Below, one piece after another: positions 39,963 to 51,273 of a DNA stretch of 64,000 nucleotides. Origin of the DNA: Chaunax sp. Z400 (taxonomy: Eukaryota > Chordata > Actinopteri > Lophiiformes > Chaunacidae); contig CM075192.1 of assembly GCA_037577475.1 (NCBI GenBank), positions 15,029,908-15,093,907 on the forward strand, written 5' to 3'. A program made the position numbers and the translations under genes. How positions within the stretch are numbered: the stretch's first letter is position 1; every line of letters begins with the position of its first letter. The notes under the pieces are model-generated. The model was given only the letters and a program-made list of their open reading frames with translations, was not told the origin of the DNA and ran no database searches.

Positions 39963-39998
39963 GCATGTGTGTGTGAATGTGTGTGTGTGTGTGTGTGC
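39963..39998. repeat. Interrupted (TG)n microsatellite
   Basis: TG units broken by CATG and AATG, ending in GTGCTGCTGGG. Intronic. Confidence 0.85.
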
Positions 39999-40236
39999 TG
40001 CTGGGTGATGGATGGATGGGGCCGGGGTTAAAGCAGGGTCACCCTGTTTGTTTTGTTGCGTTTAGGTGGAGATGGGCCGAGGAGGGCCGAGAGCCTTTCT
40101 CTGTGTTAATAAGGTCTGTTTGCCACACTTCATCACCATACCTCAAAGTCTGATGGGATGTGTGCACAACCTCTCTCCCTCCCTTTATTATATGTCCTCT
40201 ATTGTATATCTATCTCTCATGGAACCCTCCTCCCAC

Positions 40237-40259
40237 CACACACACACACACACACACAC
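40237..40259. repeat. (CA)n microsatellite
   Basis: Around 11 CA units between CCTCCTCC and CTCAGAG. Intronic. Confidence 0.9.
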
Positions 40260-41045
40260 TCAGAGAAAAAATGAGGAGTGCTTAAAGATACTAAATCACT
40301 ATCTCCAGGTAAGTGTGAATGATTGTAACTAATAACTAATTGTTCCCCCTGGTTGCAGTTAGCTACATATCACTAGTGTTCCACAGCACCTGACAGTCTC
40401 TTCATCTATCAGCTGAAGATCCTTGAGTTTCCCTGCCTGCCTGCTGTGGTGCCATTAGTCCTGAATGTAATATCTTGGACTTCATTGAAATCAGTCCTTG
40501 GGACAAGAATGAAGTACACTGATGGGAGTAAATACCAGGTCATGGACTCTACTCTAGTGGTATGTGAGAATCAGTTACCCATAATGGGCTATAAGTCATG
40601 CTTACAGTAGATGACCTGTACAATTTCTGTCATATAAGTTATATTTTCAGGATTTGCTACCAGAGCACAGGTGGAAATCTCTGACCTGTCCTCATCAGAA
40701 TAAGGATGCACCATGGTTGATCTTAAATCTTCATTTTTAACACAGGTCAACTGTCTATTTTGCCTTTGTCAGTCAGCCAATTTTTGTTTCCAATACGCTG
40801 CTGGCTGCTCGCCTCGTTTTCGAGGTGTGCTTAACTTCCAGCTAAACTAGCGGAGCTTGACTGTGGCATCAAATTAGCGCCGCAGTCCAGTGTCGCATTT
40901 AACAAGCAGCGCTTTGTAAACAATGAAATACCATGACAAAAACAATCTTTTATACCGTCCTTGTTGCATGGTGTTTGATCTCGTCCTCTGCTCGGTGGGC
41001 GAGGAGCTCCTGGACCTCACACTGTCTCCTCAATTTGCAGACATT

Positions 41046-41144
41046 TCAGGTTGATTATCTTCTTCTTTCAATAGCTGCTAACTGCTGCTAGGTGCCTCTT
41101 AAATCTCCTGATTATGGGTCGCACACATGGTACATTGTCAAAAC
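41046..41144 (-). repeat. Diverged interspersed repeat, copy A (reverse orientation)
   Basis: Read on the minus strand it runs GTTTTGAC, then ATGTGTGCGA, AGGAGATTTAAG, CTAGCAGCAGTTAGCAGCTA, AAAGAAGAAGATAAT and CCTGA. The same ordered words occur on the + strand at 62976-63075 with similar length (99 against 100 bp). The two are clearly homologous but diverged. The real element may extend on the left towards 40800. Confidence 0.75.
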
Positions 41145-41870
41145 GTCACACCCCCGTCCTCCCTGGCTCGCTCTTTCTTTGCAGACATTAATTTGGCATG
41201 GTCCCTACCTTTGCTGCCTGCTCAAATCTGAAACAACAATGACATCCCCCATTAGCCTTTGTAACAATTATACTGAAGGGTGAGGCGTCATAAAGGTGCA
41301 ACAATCCTTTGTTGAACAGAATGATTAAAAGGGGCTAAGGACTGTTGCCAGATCCCAGGTGTAAATGTGAAATATTACATTGCTCAATATACCCAATCAC
41401 CTTTCCTCAGATTAACAAAGCTTTTTGGTTTGTTAAATTATTTAAAACATTACATGAAAATGTGTTTACTGTGGCCTCTCATGCATGGGTGTCAGCTGCA
41501 GCTGTAATAAAACTGAATGTAATAGCTAAAGCCGTCACCTGGAACAAAGAAGAACACTGGGCCATGTCCTCACTTTCACGGCAGACTGTCCCCAAATAAA
41601 CTCCCTATATGTTGGCCGTGATCCCCTGCAGGCCCTGCTACATTTATCTTCTCAGCCTGACTTGGCTTATCTATGTTCCAGCATGTCAACCAAGCCGTGT
41701 TATCATATAAAGGAATTCCATGTCATAGTTTGTGAGCTGTGAGTAGCACTATGTGGCAAGTGTGTTTGGCTATTCATATTAACATGTTTGGTATGTCTGG
41801 TTGAGTGTTCATATGTGACAGATCATGCTAGCCCTGTTATGTATTTTTCTGTCTGATTTCTTTAAAATGA

Positions 41871-42156
41871 GATTCTTCATTTTAAATATTAACCCCAAAA
41901 AAAAGTGCTTTTTCCTCAGTCTGAATTTACGATTATATCCAATAAATGGGTCTAGATACTGCTAATTATGTAGGTCTCGTTTTTCTTTTTCTTTTTTTTT
42001 CATCAAGGCGCCTGATTCTTCATTTTAAATATTAACCCAAAAAAAAGTGCTTTTTCCTCAGTCTGAATTTACGATTATATCCAATAAATGGGTCTAGATA
42101 CTGCAAATTATGTAGGTCTCCTTTTTCTTTTTCTTTTTTTTTTCATCAAGGCGCCT
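41871..42156. repeat. Tandem duplication, two units of 143 bp
   Basis: The unit starting GATTCTTCATTTTAAATATT occurs at 41871-42013 and again at 42014-42156, directly abutting. I saw only a few differences: one C against four in the AACCCC run, GCTAATTATG against GCAAATTATG, CTCG against CTCC, and one extra T in the terminal T run. The two small length changes cancel, so the period is exactly 143. High identity suggests a recent event. Confidence 0.95.
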
Positions 42157-44537
42157 GTTATCACTACTGTTCTGCAGCAAGTGGTAGTCAGACACGCAAA
42201 TTAATCTTCTCTTCATAACAAATCACCTCCCTTCAACCTTTTAGAAAAGTTGTGAGGTGATGAGATGGGCAGAGATGATCACACAAGATGATGGTGTCGC
42301 TGCTAATTAGCCCTGTGCTTTCATCAGAAGTAATTACTTTCACAGAAAAAAAGGCTTTTTATTTTTGTCGTCCTGCACAGCTATTAGACCTGTAAACAGT
42401 GACCTCTTGGAAACCAACAGATCCACTTGTTCTGACGCGTCTGAACTTTTCGGGGGCAAAATCTCTCTGTGTATCCAAGTTAGCGATGTTATGATAAACA
42501 TCGTACAGAGAGAGGCAGCTTTCTGAGGGATGAAAGCATTCTCATCATACATTTCCTCTGGGATGTGGTTGCTGTCAAAGCAGCCCTCCTGCCAACAGAG
42601 ATTTGAGAGATTCCCTAAGACCTTAAAATGTCACCGATCATGCGGGAGGGCAACGAAAATACAACACAGGGAGAAACTCATAAAGTGAATATTTCCTGTA
42701 GCCCTCGCTCTTTTTCTATTTCATGCATTTCCTCGGACCAAACTCTTCTTCGAAGTCTCATTGTCTGACAGACGTGTTAGTGATGATTAGGTTTTACATT
42801 AAAAGAGCTCTAGACGTTTGAGGATATCCTCCCTCTTTTGAACATTTCTTGAAAGGAAAACTTCCTCTTGAGATAAAAAGTCAGAAAAGCATTTCACAGC
42901 TACATATCTGCCCGTGTGTTCTCCCTTCCTCCTCTCTCCCTATTTAACTCACTTGTCTTTCCACGTGTTTCTCCGCACCTACTCATTTTGAGGTTCTGCT
43001 CTGTCATTACCTGGGACAGAGATGGGTTCAAGGTGTGTTTTGCACTCTCTAGTCTCCCTTCCTTCCTCTTCTATTTGCCCCTCATGCAAATAACTGTCAT
43101 GCTGGAGGAGCAACGCTTCAGATCATCTGCTCCCTTGCCTTTTGTTGGCATTCTCTTTTCTCTCCACTGCTCCTCCAGTGAGGCGAGCAGCCACAGCTGG
43201 GAGCGAATGGTATTTACACTCATCTGTGTGCTGCTGTTCGCCATGAGCAGTTGCCTTGCAAAGCTTGATGGAAATAAGAGCAGCCAATGTTCTGCAGCTT
43301 GGATAGACATTGTCTCGCCCACTTATAATGCACATATGATGCAGCGTTCTTAACCTGCTTTTTTCATCAGTCACATGTTTAAACTGTGTGATTAATGCTT
43401 AATTAATTGCATGTCAGACAAAGTGTTTGATTTTTGTCGTTTGCGGTTGAGCCATGGTTGGAGAGTTAGTGTTCAAAGTCTGACATGACCTTGTCTAGAG
43501 GTGAGCGAGCACGAATAGACTGAATGGTTGTGTCAGTGTCCGGCATTCTTTTCCACACTTCGATGCTGAAGCCCGTCTTAAATAGCTGGTGTTAAAATAT
43601 GCTTGCCTTTGAGGCTAGGTCAATATGCATGTGTGTTAAACATATGCACAAGCTGGATGAGGTTTTCTATTTTAAAATTCTCCCAAGGATGAAAGCAAGG
43701 TCAGCTGCATTACACTTGAGCATAAGAAGCCATTTGAATGTTATGCTGTGTTGAGACAGGTGTTCGAAGGGAGCTAAGTGCATCCATGTAGTGTTTACCC
43801 ACCATTACATGGGCTACATTGCCTTGGTAAAACATCAACTGTCTTTCCTATGGTGCTTTCCACGCAGTTTGTCACGCTAATTGCAGCGCATGGTGGTGCT
43901 AGAGCAGTTCACGTGCACATGTCGGTGCATGTGTGTCTTGTGTTTGTGCACGATTATGGGTTCAGAATTGAACCAAGATTCAAGACTTTGCTGACATAAA
44001 TTACCGTGCGATACGAGGCTTTGGCTTTTCATCACTCTCCTTCAACGACACACATCTGATTCATGTTATCTTTTTGCATTGCTTGCTAAAACTTAAATGG
44101 CATTCGAAAGCGTTTGAGTACTCTGAGAGTGAGGCAAGCTGGAAGTGGAGGGGATAGCAGTGTGATGGCCTAGAAGTGAGAGCTTCAGTGGACATAATCT
44201 CTTTTATGCCTTTAATTTGGGAGGATTAGTAACCTACATTCGGTCCTCACATCTTTTCAAGCCCAGCCTTTTATGGATGGATACTGCTCCCTTCATTGCT
44301 CTTTGCCTTTTCATTCGACACAGAACAATTATTCTGGTTATTCCCCTGCATTCACCAAAAACAAAACAATTAAGCGCTATATTTTATAGCAATAAAACAT
44401 GTCTTTAAAAAAAGAAATTAGCCTTTGGTTGCTTGTCTGTTCATCCTTGCTTATGTATGTTACTCCTGGGGTGAGATTGATGAGAGGGGCAATTTCCAAT
44501 CATCCATTTCTTCTAGTCAGATGAGTGGTGATTGGTG

Positions 44538-44607
44538 TTTGTGTGTGAGTGTGCGTGTGTGTGTGTGTGTGGAGGGGGGATATGTAACACACACACACAC
44601 CCACACT
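44538..44607. repeat. (TG)n followed by (CA)n, potential hairpin
   Basis: An imperfect TG run at about 44538-44571 is followed, after the spacer GAGGGGGGATATGT, by a CA run at 44586-44607. The two are complementary, so the strand can fold into a long stem with a short loop. It could also mark two separate microsatellite expansions. Confidence 0.85.
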
Positions 44608-45262
44608 CCAAAAAACACTCCAGCAATGATAAATTTCTATCACCTACTGTTGTCCTCCATTGATCTGGCAAACAGAGGCCTTCATTGATTGCGGTCACCC
44701 GCAGATTGCAATCAGAAGGATCCACAGTCCGAGGTCTTCTTTAAAGCAGAGGACGCAAAAGAAAGATGCCGGGCAGTAAAATTCCTGCATCTTAATCTCC
44801 CCAGATGCCACCCTCCAATATTCCCCTCCCCCCCGATGTGCTGTGCTGATACATCATGTTTTATCCGTCTCAAGTTTTTATAGTGACCTTTGAGTGCTGG
44901 GGAAGGGGCTGGAATTATTAGAGCTATTTGCTTGTGCATAAATCATAGCATTTGATGATGAATGGCTCTGAGTGAATTTTCCATGCAGATTTGTAATTGC
45001 TGACAGAGAAATAGTTATTTTGCCACAGCATAGAAATGGTTTGATTTATTTACGGCACAGTTCATAATGTGCTCTCAGACCTCAGACTTTTTATTGATGT
45101 CTTCATCTGATGTCCTCATCAGCACATTGAACAAACTAGTGCCCCATTTATGATTTATACTGTACCCGTCGATGTGTAAAATATTACATATATAACATAG
45201 AATTAGAAATAGATGGAGAGTGAGGCAGAAGATGAGTGTATAAATCAGGGGAAATTAACAAA

Positions 45263-45280
45263 GGGGGGGGGGGGGGGGGG
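45263..45280. repeat. Poly-G run of 18 bases
   Basis: Eighteen consecutive G. Runs of this length are rare in vertebrate introns, can form quadruplex structures and are often misread in sequencing, so the true length is uncertain. Confidence 0.9.
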
Positions 45281-45504
45281 TACAGTTGATGAGTATGCAC
45301 ACAAAAGGAAGTCTGCCTAAAAGTATTCACACATTTTTTGACAAAATGCACATTTCCTCAGCACTCATATCCAACCACCCTTAAAAGCACCAAGTGCATT
45401 ACACCAGCATTCCTGACCAAAACAAATGTATCCATCATTCACTTAGTAAAGTTCAAAAGAAAAACAAGTGCATCTGAACACACACTGCTCACGAAACTCA
45501 GTTC

Positions 45505-45945
45505 AAACTGTAATTTTAGGCAGTGCTGAACAAATATGAATAAATATATTGTTACTACATAGCTAATTTTTCATTTAAAATGCTTTTAGAAGCATATTCT
45601 TGTGCACTATTTAGCTCTTTAAAATAGTACCTGTACCTGTATCTCAGATCAAACTGTAAAAGGAAACAGTGGTGATCAAATCTAAATCAATATTGTCTTA
45701 CTGAATAACCTATTTCTAACTTGAAATGTTTTTTTAACCATATTTTACTAATGAGTAACATTGAGATAGATGGTGTCTCTTCGTGTTTCGCCTCAAAATG
45801 GAGCTCACCAAACTCAGAACTGTAAAAATAGGCATTGCCAATCAAATATGAATCAATATTGTTTTGCTATTACTATTATATTGTCTTACTACTATTGCTC
45901 ACTTCAAATGTTTTCAGAAATTAGTTTACCATTAAGCTATTTAGG
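45505..45945. repeat. Degenerate three-copy repeat array
   Basis: Three successive blocks start AACTGTAA at about 45506, 45652 and 45819 (spacing 146 and 167). They share the words GCAGTGCTGAACAAATATGA or close variants, AATCAATATTG or similar, a TTACTA word, then (A)CTTNAAATGNTTT and a final block with TTTA/CTATTTAG. They resemble a fish repeat I recall in which AACTGTAAAAA-, CAAATATGAAT- and AAAATGTTTCAG-type words follow each other. Copies are strongly diverged. Confidence 0.6.
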
Positions 45946-47471
45946 GCGAAAGTTTCTTATATGTCAAAAATGGGTTTGAGGGGGACAGAGAGGGAGGAAC
46001 ATGCAAGTATGTCCGTCTACCGAAGCAAAGCACAGGGAAGCTCAGGTTACAACACAGATAGAGAAAGTCTGACATCATTCTCTGTTCAGGACACCGTTAC
46101 GCCTCTATATCTTCACATAGCAAATAGTTATTTGCTGCCATAGCGATGTTCAAAATATAGTGTATATTTAACTTTAAATATTTTCTTCTTTCATACATTA
46201 TATGGAAGGACTGACATCATTCTCAAAATCATTGTCTGTATGATTTCAATTTAGCACAATTATACATGAGCCGTGGAAATGGTTGAGCAAGAAGGAGTAG
46301 TGGGTGTAAGAACTAAACATTTTTTACATTTAATTCTAATTTCTGTCTTCTCTTATATTGCTTTGTACATCGGTGAGCAGCCCCCTGCCACGCTCTCTAA
46401 ACCAGCACACTAGCTCTCCTTGAAGAAGCTTGTTAAAGACTGACCACTGATCAAGTGCCAAGGACCTTCCCAGGTCAGACCGGAGTGCCCTCTTGACCTT
46501 TGTCTGCTTAACTCAAAATTATGATGTATTAAGGCACAAAGGACTACTAATGGCTTTGCATGTATTAAACATCTGTGCGGCTCCGTGATCAAAGGGCCGT
46601 TTACAACAGGACCGTAAATATGGTCACAGGAAGTAGTGGTGAGTAAAAGAGGTCACGGGTCAAGGCAGGCGTGTGAAATGGACCTGTGGCTAATTATTGG
46701 CTTGCGAGAGCCTTTGTACTGTGAGCCAGCTGTAAGACAAGAGGACTGAGTTCTTTAATATCCTGCTGCCACAACTAAAATGTTGCTCTGTATCGGAGAG
46801 GAGCATTCCTGAAGGACAGAAATGGAGGCTGGTGCTTTGATGATGATTGGGCATGTCCTCCAGTCTTGGAAACAGATGACAATCTGCAGTGCACGTGCCT
46901 GGAGAGAATGCCCCACTCTTGATTGCGGTGAAGACGATTTTTCCGATATCGCAGTGTGTGATAGTAGAATTGCAGGTCAGACTACAGAACAGCGTTACTT
47001 TTTTCAGAGGTAGCGAGCATTGTCTCAGTTTAGAGTTGTGGCTCCATTCCTGTGGTATCAGAAATTATATAGTTGGTCTGAAATGACAAAAACCTCTGTT
47101 TGGACTTGACTTGGCCATAGATTGCAATGATGTTTAGTTCAAAACCCCTCAATTTGCTTTGACTTAAATGAGACATTGAGAAGTTACCAGACATTCTTGA
47201 AGTGAGTGAGCAATCACTTTGTATTTTCAGGGCATAAGAATGATAGTGGAAAGTAATGAAATAATTGAGGAGTGGTGATGGTAGGCCACAGGTTTATGGG
47301 TTACCACAAATATTGATAGAGTTTACTGGAATCTAAGGTTATCCCAGAAGTGAGGTGTCAGATGTGTTGGGGGTTTTAGGTTATGTCACCAATGCTTGTT
47401 GTGGGTGAATCACTAAAATACTTTGTCATGTCTTCATACTGTAATCCTCAGTACATATCTATATGATAATG

Positions 47472-48173
47472 TTAATAGTCCGTGTATCTTTTGGTAATTT
47501 GATTTTTGTTTCAGAAATGAATATTAAAAAAGGAAAAACAAGTGGTTATTATTTTTCGTTTTAAAATACGAAAACCAAAATTGTCAATTAAAATAGCCAT
47601 TTCCTGTTTTGAATAAGAAAAAAACCAACATTTTCATTCATATTCTGAGACTGGATGTGATCTGGGTACAAAATAAGAGCACCAAATGCGGTAGCGCGGT
47701 GGTCTGACCCTTCCCATCTGCTCTTCCAGGAAAGGGCACAGAGTCAAGCAGACTACCAGGGTCTCAGTTGGAAAACCAAGGGCACGAAACTCAGCCGCAA
47801 ATTTCTGAGGATGACAGACCTCGTTTTACCATGTCTAAAATCATATCACAGTAATGTTCCAAAGACATTTTTGCCTGGCTAAGCAACTCCGATACGCTGG
47901 CAGTCCTACATTAGCATTTGATGTTCTCTTGTTTTGTAGCCAGATGGTCACATCTGGTCTTCATTTTCTTCATTTTCAAAACAGAAAATGAAAATCATGA
48001 ATATTTTTTTCTTAATGTCACTCCTCCCTTTTTGGCCATGAAAAGGAACACACTTTTACAATTTTAGTTTTTGTATTTCAAACCGAAAACTCAAATAACC
48101 ACGCATTTTTCATTTATTTGATATCCATTTCTGAAACAAAAATCAAATTACCAAAATAAAAATGGACCATTAA
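47472..48173. mobile_element. Non-autonomous DNA transposon with long terminal inverted repeats, TTAA-flanked
   Basis: The left arm (47476-47584) begins TAGTCCGTGTATC and contains TTTTGGTAATTTGATTTTTG then TTTCAGAAATG. The right arm (48058-48169) is its reverse complement, reading inward TGGTCC, then the same TTTTGGTAATTTGATTTTTG and TTTCAGAAATG. The arms also share GTGGTTATT, ATACNAAAAC and AAAATTG, so they are about 110 bp each with some divergence. The body is about 694 bp. TTAA lies directly outside both ends (47472-47475 and 48170-48173), as target duplication for piggyBac- or Kolobok-type transposases. The interior has no transposase reading frame. It is a MITE-like, non-autonomous element. 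Confidence 0.8.
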
Positions 48174-48978
48174 TCCTGAGTATTCAGAATGTGCCTTGAA
48201 ATTACCTTTTAACAAAATGTCTATGTATTGAATCTCCACACAAGAAACAAATCAAATCACCTTTTATTGGATGACCTTCGAAGAGTTTAATGTTAGCCTA
48301 AGCAATTAGTTATGTTCTGAAAGTCAATAAGTCATTGACCCCTTAATTAGAAGAATTAAGTGAAAACGAATGATTCTTAATTATTCCATTTATCTCTACT
48401 CCAGATGTGTTGAAGGATTCTCGTTAAAACTGCATTTTTCTACTTGACAGCAAATGAAGTGTCCTGAGAAAGACAAGATAGCATTTTTTTTAGTTCAAAG
48501 CAGACCATGTCTTCCTCTTTGTTACCCCTGGATTTAATACCCCATCACTTTGACAAGTTTCTTTAAAAGAGACTGTAATTATAGTTAATGTCACTCTAAA
48601 TTATAGTGAACCTGAACACTGGCAGCAACACAGAGAGCTTTTGTAGAGGTGGATACATTATTTATTAAGTAATAACCCTATTAAATGTTATTCAGTCAAG
48701 GATTTGGCTGGCTGCAGTGTCTAAGGTTGTAATCTTCATATCATCTTGACCTGACTGTCAACAGATAGAGTGTACTGGAAAGCGGTTGTATTCCAGTGTT
48801 TCTCATCCAGTTGTTTTATAAAAGAAATTTAAAAAAGATTAAATGTGTGATTATAGCCAGATAAACTACAGTAATAAGGGAAAAACTATTACCAGGGCTA
48901 GTCATGAACTTCTCATATCGTATTATTATTCAGACAAACTGGGGTCATCATGTACGAGAAGCTATACTACTCCCTGAC

Positions 48979-49004
48979 AACAGCAACAACAACAACAACA
49001 ACAA
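48979..49004. repeat. (CAA)n microsatellite
   Basis: Eight or so AAC/CAA units including one CAG interruption. Intronic simple repeat. Confidence 0.9.
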
Positions 49005-50520
49005 ACGTTCACCTTTCTTTTCCTTCACATTTCAAGGAAGTATGTGAGAAATAGTTTGTCATTCTTTCTTTGTCTTGAGTTGACATTTTTTATGGTTTCT
49101 ATTCCTTCTCATGTCTCTATAGGCTCTTTTTTTTCTATCTTGTTGCCTGTCTGTCTCTAGTTGTGGGGGTATACACCATGTCAGTGGCAGAGGTCACTCC
49201 TTTTTTCCTCTAATTGGCCAGCTCCCTTCTCTCCTCTCCAGCTAGATAATTGGACATGCAACCCCAAGTCTCTCATCCCAATCATTGGCTCTTTCCAGCC
49301 CCCTCTGCATTCTACACACATCTCACCCCGGTCTGAGTCTCTCTATGGACCCGTCTTTGACCACCGGATCAAAAGGAATGTACGATCCTGTGCTGTCCAA
49401 ACACATTTCAACCACCCCGCCCCCTCACCCCCCTCGCTCACAATTCCAAATGTCAGTATGAGAAGCATTTCTATGTTCAGTATATTTCATCTACCATCTC
49501 CCCCCACTACCTTAACCCCTAAAGACAAACCGCAGCATCTCCTACAGTACACATGGAATAAGGTAATTCATTTTGGGGTAGCCATGCTGGAATTATTCAT
49601 AAGGGGTTTAATATCACAATATTCTGCTCTGCTCTGGCCCTTAATAATTCATGCTTAGCATCCATCTTTATTGGTATAGGGAGCAGAGGAGTCATCCGTC
49701 ACTATAGGGAGCCTTGGTATAACACAGCGCAAGTGTTGGTTGTCAGGCTTCACAGAGGTAGGGCAGAAGGGAGCGAACAAAAGAAAGCGGCGTGTGGCTC
49801 TATCGTGCTCACGAGTGTGATGAAGCCCACCCACCCACCCTCCTTTCCTGGGAAGGAGGCAGCTTGAGGGAGGGAGAAGGCTGAGCTGTTGACCTTTGGG
49901 AAAGGACCATTGGCTTTAGATTGAGTGATGGTGTCAGCCGCTAGTGTAAAACACCTCTATTAGGAATGCCTGGCATGCTTGGGCGCTTCTAATTATGAAG
50001 AATCCAAAACAACAGCCAAGAGAGACAAGGGAGGTCACGTCACAGTCAGCGGTACGCCAGGCTTACTCACCAGCTACTGCAATGTGGGACCCACCACCAC
50101 GTGACTGCTGGCTTTAGCTCATTTACACAGAACTGTACAGATCTGAAAAAATTCCCATCGTTTTGCAGTCATTCTTTTCTGCCATTAGAGTATTTGCTTA
50201 CTACAGGCCTCATCTTCAGAGTTTTTGTGTATTTTGGTATGTATTGCACAATGGCAATGGTCCATTTCAGCTCAATGAGTAGGAGTTCAGACAGTCTCTG
50301 GAGTCCGTCTAAGACTAAAAACTAAAGTCAATAACCCGGACCCAGAGAAAAATAAGTAAACATTTGACCTAACTTGAAAACAGCCAATGACATAAGCCAT
50401 CTGTGTGCAATTTGACTTGACTGTGTTGTCATACTGCTTCCCCGCAAAGTATCCCTGTGAGGGAAAAGCCTTGTATCATTATCAGCAGATATGCATAGCT
50501 ACCGGGTCGTCAGCAATGAA

Positions 50521-50590
50521 GGGAGGAATGAACAGGCGGAAGGATGGAGGGATGGAGACAGGCGGAAGGATGGAGAGATGGAGAGCGGAG
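50521..50590. repeat. GGATGGAG-rich minisatellite-like stretch
   Basis: Repeated GGAAGGATGGAG / GAGATGGAGA words with period 8-24 bp. Short, irregular tandem repeat. Confidence 0.7.
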
Positions 50591-51171
50591 GGAATCCCAA
50601 GAGGTTTTTGCGCTGAGACGGAGGTCAACAGCAGAACACAAATAGGCTTTTTTCTCCTGGAGCTTTGAGGGAGCAAGACAAGAGTCCTTTCTCCCTCCTC
50701 TACCTCCAGCTCCCTGCCTGATCAGACAGTGAATACTGAGATCTCATTATTTCAACCTTTCCTTACATTTCAATGAATAAAAATCACAATGTTATATTCT
50801 GAAAGCTGACGAACTCTTATAAAACCTCTCATCTTTACTTCTATAATAAAACATATTTCCCCTGTGCCTTTTCAGAATAACCCAACTGGCAGATTTGTCA
50901 TCTCACTGAGTTTTACTGTCACCAGCACCTATAAAATATCTCTATTTTTTTAGTAGCAGTCAAGCGTTGCTGTTTCTCTCAAAGGAATGTCTTTGTGGCT
51001 GCCCCAGTAACCTTGAGCCTAATGAGGGAGGTCAATCTGAAGCGGAGGAAAGAGTCTTTTAAAGATGGAATACAGAATAGAAGGGGAGAATAAAAGACTC
51101 AGGGTTGTTAATGATAGCAAGAAGGGAACACCAGGAGCCAGGTGATCATTCATTATCTAGAAATTCATTGT

Positions 51172-51199
51172 TCTTTCTTTCTTTCTTTCTCTCTCTTTC
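51172..51199. repeat. (CTTT)n / CT-rich simple repeat
   Basis: About four to five TTTC units followed by CTCTCT. Pyrimidine-rich on the + strand. Confidence 0.85.
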
Positions 51200-51248
51200 A
51201 TCACAGCCGCTACCTTGCTGTCTAGGATTAAATATTCCATAACTTTAC

Positions 51249-51273
51249 ATGCATGCATCTTTAAAGCATGCAT
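51249..51273. repeat. Short inverted repeat ATGCATGC / GCATGCAT
   Basis: Two 8-bp perfect arms flank ATCTTTAAA. Alternating purine-pyrimidine sequence; no assigned role. Confidence 0.55.

Larger units (their letters stand above)
31795..41045. other. Intron segment without recognised genes
   Basis: Contains poly-A/T runs, a pyrimidine-rich CTTT/CT stretch at about 36590-36620, a TG run with interruptions at 39963-39998, a GGAT run near 40008-40019 and a (CA)n at 40237-40259. A repeat relic is listed separately at 33517. A comparatively CpG-rich stretch at about 40800-41045 adjoins the repeat copy at 41046 and may belong to the same insertion. Confidence 0.65.

Noticed and set aside
49161..49658. 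165-codon ORF on the + strand
   Set aside because: Pro/Ser-rich because of C-rich intron sequence. No homology recognised.
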